Below are positions 7,146 through 12,237 of a stretch of 12,237 nucleotides of DNA, one piece after another (within the stretch, counting starts at the first letter, position 1; every line of letters begins with the position of its first letter). This DNA is from Desulfobacterales bacterium. Its GTDB lineage: Bacteria > Desulfobacterota > DSM-4660 > Desulfatiglandales > Desulfatiglandaceae. A program made the position numbers and the translations under genes. The DNA lies in assembly GCA_021107495.1 (NCBI GenBank), contig JAIOSR010000004.1, positions 1 through 12,237 of the forward strand. The letters are read 5' to 3'. Under the pieces are notes generated by a model. The model had not been told where the DNA came from, ran no database searches, and saw only the letters and a program-made list of their open reading frames with translations.

Positions 7146-8174
7146 CTATTTCGAATATTTATCCACGGACGCCCTTACATAATCCACGTATTTCTGGGCA
7201 TCCTTAAATCCCTTCTTTTTCATATCCGCTACGTATTTTTCAGCAACCGGGGCAACAGCCTTTTTCCACCTGGCGGCTTCCTTTGCATCGAGACCGATTA
7301 TTGTGCCTCCCTTGCTCAGGAAGAACTGTATACCCTTTAAATCGCTCTTGTCCCACTCTTCACCGTGCTTTATGACCCATTCTTCGTTGACTGCGTCAAT
7401 AATTTTCTGTATATCTTTGGGCAGTGAATTCCACTTATCCTTATTCATGGCCACAAAAAATGTGGTCGTATATGCGGCGGAAAACGCGGCCGTAGCGAAA
7501 TTTGTTACCTCACCCAATCTCCAGCCTTTGTTGGCCTCAAAAGGATACGAAGCACCTTCAACCACTCCCTTCTGGATCATTTGATAGCATTCAGGCATTG
7601 GTTTTGCGACCGGTGTCGCGCCCAAGGCCTTCTGAACCAGGGCGCTTGTCCCGTGCCCCCTTAACTTGAGGCCCTTCATATCTTCCAGTTTTTTTACAGG
7701 CTTATCCTTTGTATGGACCAGGCCTGGACCGTGGGAGTGGAGATACATTACCTTTGTGTCCTGAACTTCTTTGGGGTTAAATTCTTTGTAGAAATCCATG
7801 ACAACTTGCGTGGCCGCCATTCCGCTGGTATAACCCATGGGAAGGTCAATTGCAGCCAGTACCGGGAATCGTCCTCTTGTATAGGCAAGGACTGAAAAGC
7901 CGATATCCGAAAGGCCGGTGACAACACCATCATAACACTGTTTGGCCTTGGTCAGGGTCCCGGCGGGATAGTATTCTACCTTTACTCTCCCGTTGGTGCG
8001 CTTCTCGACCTCTCTGCACCATGACTCGGCTAATTTGCTCTGGATGTGTTTAGGTGGAAAGAAACAACTGTATGTGAGTTTTATGGGTGCGGCTTGTGAC
8101 GGTAAGGGTGCCACAGTCATAAAGGCTATTCCTACTGCTGCGACCAGAAAAAACAAAAAGATTTTTTTCTTCAT
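7146..8174 (-). CDS. dctP: TRAP transporter solute-binding protein DctP
   Basis: Periplasmic binding protein that captures a carboxylate and hands it to DctQM. The 342-residue precursor has a signal peptide (MKKK, a hydrophobic stretch to about residue 22, then PSQAA, likely cleaved near residue 28-29). The DctP fold is recognisable by IKLTYSCFFPPKHIQSK, VKVEYYPAGTL and the GLKLRGHGTSALVQKALGA segment, whose arginine (about 172) corresponds to the conserved residue that binds the ligand carboxylate. A strong AGGAGG site lies eight bases before the ATG. It is the first gene of dctPQM and is preceded by a 330-bp AT-rich intergenic region. The neighbouring CoA ligases suggest an organic, possibly aromatic, acid as ligand, but the sequence does not fix it. 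Confidence 0.94.
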   Translation of the reverse strand: MKKKIFLFFLVAAVGIAFMTVAPLPSQAAPIKLTYSCFFPPKHIQSKLAESWCREVEKRTNGRVKVEYYPAGTLTKAKQCYDGVVTGLSDIGFSVLAYTRGRFPVLAAIDLPMGYTSGMAATQVVMDFYKEFNPKEVQDTKVMYLHSHGPGLVHTKDKPVKKLEDMKGLKLRGHGTSALVQKALGATPVAKPMPECYQMIQKGVVEGASYPFEANKGWRLGEVTNFATAAFSAAYTTTFFVAMNKDKWNSLPKDIQKIIDAVNEEWVIKHGEEWDKSDLKGIQFFLSKGGTIIGLDAKEAARWKKAVAPVAEKYVADMKKKGFKDAQKYVDYVRASVDKYSK

Positions 8175-8242
8175 TCGGACATCCTCCTTGCTAAATAATG
8201 GGAATATGAATGTAAAAACCTTAACCCAGTGAAGGTACTTCT

Positions 8243-8255
8243 ATCACCTCCTTTC
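8243..8255 (-). promoter_or_regulatory. Orphan perfect Shine-Dalgarno sequence in the dctP leader
   Basis: The minus strand reads GAAAGGAGGTGAT, fully complementary over 13 bases to the usual bacterial 16S rRNA 3' tail. No ATG, GTG or TTG stands at a normal distance downstream, and the dctP start is about 69 bases further on with its own AGGAGG. It could be a ribosome standby site or part of a lost leader peptide. Confidence 0.5.
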
Positions 8256-8406
8256 GACCATAAAAGGACAATTTGGGAATAAACATCGTTTAGTTTTTCA
8301 GGATTATGAATTATATATAATACAATAAAAATAACTTTAGCTAAGAGAAGTTTATTCAATACACTTTATATAAATAAATTGCCATTATTTTTTCAGGTAT
8401 TTCATC

Positions 8407-8495
8407 TTATACGCTTGAAGTTTGTATTTTGTCGAGGCATTTGTCTATGACGGTGATCATATTCCGGTAAAAAAGCCAATACTTCAGCGTATAAA
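8407..8495. repeat. Inverted repeat downstream of the Crp/Fnr gene
   Basis: Positions 8407-8421 (TTATACGCTTGAAGT) and 8481-8494 (ACTTCAGCGTATAA) are reverse complements apart from one inserted base, enclosing about 60 bases. A partial inner pairing follows (TTG..TTTT with AAAA..CAA). It lies ten bases after the regulator stop codon on the minus strand and could fold in its 3' untranslated region. There is no U-run, so a terminator is uncertain; a small dispersed repeat is the other option. Confidence 0.5.
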
Positions 8496-8504
8496 TATGG
8501 GTGC

Positions 8505-9224
8505 TTAGACCCACAGTGTTTCATCGCTAAGGAGTTTGAGTTTGGCCGGCCTGGTGATGCTGACCTCTCCACGGCCCGATGTGATGATGCCCCGCTTGCG
8601 CAATCGCCCCATAGCCCGAAGTGTCGACTCTGTGGTCGTTCCGGCCAGTTCAGCAAGTTCGTTACTGGTAAATTTGAGTGTGTTCCCGAATTTTTCATAG
8701 AGAGTATAAAGCACCTTTAGAAGGCGTTGCTCTACCGGTTTTTCTATCATGTCGATGATTCGGCCGTTGGCACTGTCGATAGCGCTGCCCAGTATGGAAA
8801 TTATATTGATAATCACAACATGGTTTTTGATCGCAAACGATAAGAAATCTTCCCTGTTGACATGTACCACAATTGTTTCTTCCAGGGCCTCGGCCGAGAT
8901 AAAGCGCGGTGAACCGGTGAATGGCCCCACCAAGTTCAGGGGTTCACCCCGGTCGGCCAACAGGTAGGTGATTCTGCTGCCTGAAAAGGAACAAATGGAC
9001 ACCTTTACCAGTCCCCGTGCCACCACATGGAAAAATTCGCAGGGCTCATCCTGGTAGAAGATACTGCCTCCCTTGGCAAACCGCTTTGCGAAGGCCATTC
9101 CGGCGATCTCTTTGATATCATCGTCACCCAGGCCTTCAAAAACAAAAGTGTTTTTGAACAGGTCCACCCGCTCGGCAAAGTCAATATTAATCGGTTTGCC
9201 CAAATTTGCCCCCTGTAGTGACAT
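8505..9224 (-). CDS. Crp/Fnr-family transcriptional regulator
   Basis: A cyclic-nucleotide-binding-fold plus helix-turn-helix regulator of about 239 residues. The N-terminal effector domain spans roughly residues 20-140 (GGSIFYQDEPCEFFHVVARG is the typical jelly-roll segment), followed by a long dimerisation helix (about 145-165) and a C-terminal winged helix with FTSNELAELAGTTTESTLRA. In the recognition helix the spacing E-x3-R (in ESTLR) is kept as in CRP and FNR, so TGA/TCA-like half-sites are likely. There is no N-terminal cysteine cluster, so it is not an oxygen-sensing [4Fe-4S] FNR; heme, nitric oxide or a small molecule could be the signal. The ATG at 9224 gives the family length but has no good ribosome-binding site; a TTG at 9266 is the alternative. 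It probably controls the adjacent ligase and TRAP genes. Confidence 0.88.
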   Translation of the reverse strand: MSLQGANLGKPINIDFAERVDLFKNTFVFEGLGDDDIKEIAGMAFAKRFAKGGSIFYQDEPCEFFHVVARGLVKVSICSFSGSRITYLLADRGEPLNLVGPFTGSPRFISAEALEETIVVHVNREDFLSFAIKNHVVIINIISILGSAIDSANGRIIDMIEKPVEQRLLKVLYTLYEKFGNTLKFTSNELAELAGTTTESTLRAMGRLRKRGIITSGRGEVSITRPAKLKLLSDETLWV

Positions 9225-9272
9225 AAACCAAGAGAAAAAGGATAAAAAGGTCTTTAACCTGATCAATTTTTA

Positions 9273-9309
9273 AATCATCAGCCTCGCCCTTAGGACGTGG
9301 TTGATGATT
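9273..9309. repeat. 8-bp inverted repeat upstream of the Crp/Fnr gene
   Basis: AATCATCA (9273-9280) and TGATGATT (9302-9309) are perfect reverse complements with 21 bases between and some inner CC/GG pairing. It lies between the PaaK-like ligase stop and the regulator start. It may be a weak transcription terminator for the ligase, or an operator for autoregulation. The sequence does not decide. Confidence 0.35.
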
Positions 9310-9377
9310 ATTCTTTTTGCAACATTCATTGATCTAAATATCGATTTATTTTGGACGGTACTGGTGCTTTAAAACGG

Positions 9378-10673
9378 TTATCTGTCATCAATAACCCGTT
9401 TCGCCTTACCTTCTGAGCGAGGGATAGTCTGAGGCTCGACAATTTGGACGTCCATCCTGAATCCGAGAAGATCCTGGACCTTCTTTTCCATTTTTAAAGT
9501 AAGCTCCGCTATCTTATCCCCACTGACATTTGCCCAAAAATCAGGCCTTGTTTCGACCTTTACGGAGACACTGTCAAGCCTTCCCCTTTTGCCTAAATGA
9601 ATTTCATAGTGCAGCGTGGTTTCTTCAAAACCGAGCATCACACTTTCCAACTGGGAAGGAAAGAAATTTACACCGCCTATGATCAGCATGTCATCGCTTC
9701 TACCCCTAATTGCCCCATGCCTGATCAATGTCCTTCCGCAACCGCATCTATCTCTTGTAAGGGTAGTTATATCCCTTGTTCTGTAACGAATAATCGGTAA
9801 TGCCTCTTTTTGTAAGGTAGTGAAAACCAATTCTCCGGTCTCGCCGTCCGGCAGGGGTTGCAAAGTTTCAGGATCAATTATCTCCGGATAGAAATAGTCC
9901 TCATTGATGTGATACCCTGTCTTTTCCGGACATTCGATGGAAACCCCGGGCCCTCCAAGTTCTGTGAGGCCGTAATCCCCTATGGCCAATGTCCCCAGTT
10001 TTTCCTCGATCTCATCTCTCATCTCTTCGGTCATGGGTTCCGCCCCATGAATACTAAGCCGCAGGGAGAGAGAATCCCTGTCAACTCCTATCTCGCTCAT
10101 CTTTTCCGCAATGGTGACGGCATAGGATGGGGTAGAATGAAAGACCGTGGTCCCAAAATCCTGCATCATCATGATCTGTCTTTCAGTCTGCCCGGAACTC
10201 GTGGGGATCACCATGGCGCCGATCTTTTCTGCGCCGTAGTGATGACCGAATGCCCCCGTAAAAAGGGTGTATCGAAATGCGATCTGGCACACATCATCCC
10301 GGCGGACACCGGCCATATAACAATTCCTGGCCATACAATCGACCCAGTCTTCCAAATCTCTTTTCGTGTTAAATACAGGCGTAGGTTTTCCGGTAGTGCC
10401 GGATGAGGCGTGCAGTCTTACGATATCGGATTGTGGGACGGCACACAAACCATAGGGATAATTATCTCTGAGATCCGCCTTTGTCGTAAAAGGAAGCAGG
10501 GAGATGTCTTCGAGCGTTTTTATTTCCTCCGCGCGGACCCCTTTTTCGTCAAGAAATTGTTTGTAAAACGGAACCTTCTCACAGGCATATTTCACCGTCT
10601 GTTTCAAACTCTTTTCCTGGATAGCGGTCATCTCATCCCGTGACAGGCATTCGTTCTTCTCATCCCAGAACAT
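9378..10673 (-). CDS. Phenylacetate-CoA ligase-type AMP-forming enzyme (PaaK-like)
   Basis: Expected to convert phenylacetate or a related aryl acid, ATP and CoA into the acyl-CoA, AMP and pyrophosphate in the cytoplasm. With the ATG at 10673 (AGGAGGAG four bases upstream) it has 431 residues, the normal length of PaaK. Visible motifs are PFTTKADLRDNYPYGL (61-76), the P-loop HASSGTTGKPT (88-98), the adenine-site segment GDYGLTELGGPG, RCGCGRT, RGRSDDMLIIGGVNFFP at the hinge, and the C-terminal IPRSEGKAKRV with the catalytic lysine. These match canonical PaaK more closely than the other ligase in the window does. It follows the Mo/Fe-S oxidoreductase genes by 75 bp. The known anaerobic phenylacetate pathway pairs a ligase with a Mo/Fe-S phenylacetyl-CoA oxidoreductase (PadBCD), so that pathway is a reasonable but unproven context. 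Confidence 0.9.
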   Translation of the reverse strand: MFWDEKNECLSRDEMTAIQEKSLKQTVKYACEKVPFYKQFLDEKGVRAEEIKTLEDISLLPFTTKADLRDNYPYGLCAVPQSDIVRLHASSGTTGKPTPVFNTKRDLEDWVDCMARNCYMAGVRRDDVCQIAFRYTLFTGAFGHHYGAEKIGAMVIPTSSGQTERQIMMMQDFGTTVFHSTPSYAVTIAEKMSEIGVDRDSLSLRLSIHGAEPMTEEMRDEIEEKLGTLAIGDYGLTELGGPGVSIECPEKTGYHINEDYFYPEIIDPETLQPLPDGETGELVFTTLQKEALPIIRYRTRDITTLTRDRCGCGRTLIRHGAIRGRSDDMLIIGGVNFFPSQLESVMLGFEETTLHYEIHLGKRGRLDSVSVKVETRPDFWANVSGDKIAELTLKMEKKVQDLLGFRMDVQIVEPQTIPRSEGKAKRVIDDR

Positions 10674-10694
10674 GTTACTCCTCCTGATAAGCAT

Positions 10695-10700
10695 ATTATA
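10695..10700 (-). promoter_or_regulatory. Possible -10 element before the PaaK-like gene
   Basis: A perfect TATAAT on the minus strand lies 21 bases before the ATG, next to a good ribosome-binding site. The best upstream -35 candidate (TTGGAG) is only 15 bases away, which is short, and it overlaps the hairpin at 10711-10737. The ligase may have its own promoter or be read through from the oxidoreductase genes. Confidence 0.3.
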
Positions 10701-10710
10701 GTATGTTAGG

Positions 10711-10737
10711 TTCTTCTCCAATTTAATCGGAGAAGAG
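10711..10737 (-). other. Hairpin between ferredoxin subunit and PaaK-like ligase
   Basis: CTTCTCC (10713-10719) pairs with GGAGAAG (10729-10735), extendable to nine pairs, around a nine-base loop. It lies 11 bases after the ferredoxin-subunit stop. No U-run follows on the minus strand, so it is more likely an mRNA processing or stability element than a terminator. Confidence 0.45.
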
Positions 10738-10742
10738 GTTCC

Positions 10743-10774
10743 AAGGGGTCAAGGGATCAAGGGGTCAAGGGTTT
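10743..10774. repeat. Tandem octamer repeat across a stop codon
   Basis: Four consecutive 8-base units read AAGGGGTC, AAGGGATC, AAGGGGTC and AAGGGTTT on the plus strand. On the minus strand they encode the end of the ferredoxin subunit (TLDPLIP) and its stop codon. A unit length of 8 is not a multiple of three, so gain or loss of a unit would change the C-terminus or move the stop. Confidence 0.7.
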
Positions 10775-11231
10775 GGCTGATTTCCTCCGGGTCTCCGAAA
10801 AAGATACAGTGTGCCAGGCAGATGTTGTCGGCACACGCCGGCAAAAGCCCCTTATCCACACGGTGATGACAGAGATTGCATTTTTGGGCGACACCCTTAT
10901 CCGGGTCAAAGGTTATGGCATTGTAAGGGCATGCCTCTATACACAATTCGCAACCGGTACATTGCTCATAATCCATGACTACGATACCGTCTTCTCTCTT
11001 GGTAATGGCCTCTTCCGGACATGCATCCGCACAGGGGGGATCATCACAGTGTCGGCAGACATTCACCCGGAAAACAAAATACGGCTCGCCGTCCACCATC
11101 TTAGGGCCATCTTCCGACACATAAATCAATTTGATGCCGTCCGCGGCCCCGTTCTCCTGTTTGCATGCCACTTCGCAGGTCTTGCACCCCCAGCAGGCTT
11201 CTTGGTCTATGACCAGCGCATATTGCTTCAT
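10749..11231 (-). CDS. Four-cluster ferredoxin-like subunit of a molybdopterin oxidoreductase
   Basis: Electron-transfer subunit that should carry electrons between the Mo-bis-MGD catalytic subunit encoded upstream and a further partner. The 160 residues contain four cysteine groups of the DmsB/PhsB/NrfC type: C13, C16, C19, C23; C59, C62, C67, C71; C91, C94, C97, C101; and C118, C121, C133, C138. In the last group the final pair is separated by four residues instead of the usual three, and an extra C142 follows. There is no signal peptide or membrane anchor, so it is probably cytoplasmic. The ATG overlaps the stop of the catalytic subunit (ATGA), with GGAAGGGG upstream. No membrane quinone-binding subunit gene follows. 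PadC of phenylacetyl-CoA oxidoreductase is one possible relative; thiosulfate or polysulfide reductase-type subunits are others. Confidence 0.9.
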   Translation of the reverse strand: MKQYALVIDQEACWGCKTCEVACKQENGAADGIKLIYVSEDGPKMVDGEPYFVFRVNVCRHCDDPPCADACPEEAITKREDGIVVMDYEQCTGCELCIEACPYNAITFDPDKGVAQKCNLCHHRVDKGLLPACADNICLAHCIFFGDPEEISQTLDPLIP

Positions 11232-12237
11232 GAGTTGTCCCCTTCCATTTTTTCGGGATATATTTTACACAAAAGTGTCCTTACATGAGTGGCCCCCATT
11301 GCCGGGTCGCAAGATTCATAGGCATTATCCGTCAGGATATTGATATTTGATTCGTCCCACCCATGCCCGGGATCTCTTTTTTCAGGAAACCACCAGGCAT
11401 GCTCGGCAGAAACAATCCTCGGGTCCATGCCCTCGAAAAACTTAGCCCTCTGCCTGACCTTGCCCCGGGGCGATTCGATAATGACCCAAGCCCCCTCTTT
11501 TACACCCTCTTTCTCCGCGGTTTCAGGGTGAATCTCCACCACGGGCTCCCTGTGAAGCTCTCTCAGCCAGGGAACCTGGCGATTTTCACTATGGAAAAAA
11601 CCTGGCAGTCTCCTTCCCGTGATAAGAATATAAGGATAATCTTTGTATAATTCCGGTGTGCTAACCGGGCTTTCCGGGGCCTCACGGAACCGGGGAAGTG
11701 GATCATAGCCCCATTTTTCAAGAAGTGTGGAGTAGAGTTCGAATTTTCCGGTGGGCGTGGAAAAGCCTTTCTCTTTATACTTTTGATATTTGACATCCCC
11801 CCTGGTGAAATCCATTTTTTTGAAGTCCTGCCATGTAATTCCCATAGGTTCCAGAATATAATCCAGCCCCCCCTCAAAGGTATCCCACCAGTATTCTCCC
11901 TGGCCCACCCTGTGGGCAAGATCATTCAGCATTTCATGATCAGACCTGCACTCCCCGACAGATATAGCCTTTCGCCGGGGAAAGATGTGGCCGTGCCTTT
12001 TCCAGAAGTCGCCTATATAATCCATCTCCAGCCATGTGGCAGCGGGCAGGACAATATCTGCAAGCTCTGCAGTCGGGGTTAAGAAGAAGTCTGAGACGGC
12101 CATGAATTCCACTTTTTCAAGGGCGCGGTAAACCTCCCTTGCATTGCCACGGGTCATTACAGGGTTCGAGCTGATCAGAAACAACATCTTCACCGGATAG
12201 GGCTTTTCCTCAAGAATTGCGTCCCACACGCATTTCG
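11228..12237 (-). CDS. Molybdopterin oxidoreductase catalytic subunit, C-terminal part (5' end outside window)
   Basis: The frame stays open to the window edge, so only the C-terminal 336 or so residues are seen. They belong to the DMSO-reductase superfamily. An MGD-binding stretch of the central domain is visible (LFLISSNPVMTRGN, then FFLTPTAELADIVLPAATWL), followed by the C-terminal molybdopterin-dinucleotide-binding barrel (YILITGRRLPGFFHSENRQ, EPVVEIHPETAEKEGVKEG, NINILTDNAYESCDPAMGA). The N-terminal [4Fe-4S] site and the Mo ligand lie outside, so the reaction cannot be read directly. The pattern resembles the broad family that includes thiosulfate/polysulfide reductases, acetylene hydratase-like proteins and PadB-type aryl-CoA oxidoreductases. 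Overlap with the ferredoxin subunit shows that they form one enzyme. The adjacent PaaK-like ligase makes an aryl-CoA substrate plausible. Confidence 0.92.
   Translation of the reverse strand, partial: KCVWDAILEEKPYPVKMLFLISSNPVMTRGNAREVYRALEKVEFMAVSDFFLTPTAELADIVLPAATWLEMDYIGDFWKRHGHIFPRRKAISVGECRSDHEMLNDLAHRVGQGEYWWDTFEGGLDYILEPMGITWQDFKKMDFTRGDVKYQKYKEKGFSTPTGKFELYSTLLEKWGYDPLPRFREAPESPVSTPELYKDYPYILITGRRLPGFFHSENRQVPWLRELHREPVVEIHPETAEKEGVKEGAWVIIESPRGKVRQRAKFFEGMDPRIVSAEHAWWFPEKRDPGHGWDESNINILTDNAYESCDPAMGATHVRTLLCKIYPEKMEGDNS

Larger units (their letters stand above)
8175..8504. other. AT-rich intergenic and leader region upstream of dctP
   Basis: About 330 bases without a convincing gene. 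On the minus strand it contains, in order, a long inverted repeat after the regulator gene (8407-8495), a very AT-rich stretch (8281-8400) with several TATAAT-like hexamers but no clear -35, an imperfect palindrome AACTT-N10-AAGTT around 8333-8352 enclosing TTAGCTAA, an orphan Shine-Dalgarno sequence (8243-8255), a small stem with five U residues (8214-8236), and the dctP ribosome-binding site. The dct promoter and any regulator site should lie here, but I cannot place them with confidence. Confidence 0.5.

Noticed and set aside
8171..8359. 62-codon frame on the minus strand overlapping the dctP start
   Set aside because: It needs a TTG start in very AT-rich DNA without a ribosome-binding site, and it covers the leader and regulatory region of dctP.
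8402..8698. 98-codon frame on the minus strand overlapping the Crp/Fnr gene
   Set aside because: It is out of frame within the helix-turn-helix coding region and passes through the inverted repeat, with low-plausibility composition.
9326..9348. FNR-like palindrome ATTGAT-CTAAAT-ATCGAT upstream of the regulator
   Set aside because: The half-sites are imperfect and the spacing is wrong for both FNR (N4 between TTGAT and ATCAA) and CRP (N6 between TGTGA and TCACA).
9858..10406. 182-codon plus-strand open frame opposite the PaaK-like gene
   Set aside because: It is antisense to a well-supported ligase with complete motifs. The same applies to the plus-strand frames at 409-831, 1152-1628, 4694-5197 and 10773-11288.
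1..12237. CRISPR array, tRNA, rRNA, transposase or phage genes
   Set aside because: I saw no regularly spaced repeats, no tRNA-like cloverleaf and no such proteins on either strand.

Overview
The window looks like chromosomal DNA of an anaerobic bacterium, most likely a Desulfobacterota (deltaproteobacterial) relative. The signs are two phenylacetate-CoA-ligase-type enzymes, a TRAP carboxylate transporter, a molybdopterin/iron-sulfur oxidoreductase, a Crp/Fnr-type regulator and cobalamin-riboswitch-controlled B12 uptake. This taxonomic guess is inference from gene content; no rRNA or marker gene is present. Every convincing gene is on the minus strand, so transcription runs from high to low coordinates.

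Right part (12237 to about 9378): the 3' part of a molybdopterin oxidoreductase catalytic subunit overlaps a four-cluster ferredoxin-like electron-transfer subunit by ATGA. After a 75-bp gap with a hairpin and a possible promoter comes a PaaK-like aryl-acid CoA ligase. Middle (9224 to 3619): a Crp/Fnr-family regulator without an FNR-type N-terminal cysteine cluster; a 330-bp AT-rich intergenic stretch with an inverted repeat and an orphan perfect Shine-Dalgarno sequence; a complete dctP-dctQ-dctM TRAP transporter with a strong hairpin between dctP and dctQ; a second, divergent PaaK-family ligase; and a 64-residue helical protein of unknown function just behind it. A plausible reading is uptake of an organic (perhaps aromatic) acid by the TRAP system, activation to a CoA thioester by the ligases and oxidation by the Mo/Fe-S enzyme, under the Crp/Fnr regulator. 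The substrate cannot be read from the sequence.

Left part (3582 to 1): a B12 import operon. A sigma70-like promoter drives a complete cobalamin riboswitch with a downstream intrinsic terminator, then btuF-like, btuC-like and btuD-like genes. A 217-bp palindromic, MITE-like element lies between the binding-protein and permease genes. Directly after the ATPase gene, a second copy of the same promoter plus the first bases of a second cobalamin riboswitch run off the window edge, so another B12-regulated unit begins just outside.

Nothing here is a clear-cut new system. The best leads are the duplicated promoter/riboswitch units, the palindromic element inside the B12 operon, the small protein coupled to the ligase, the orphan Shine-Dalgarno leader before dctP, and the octamer tandem repeat across the ferredoxin gene's stop codon.
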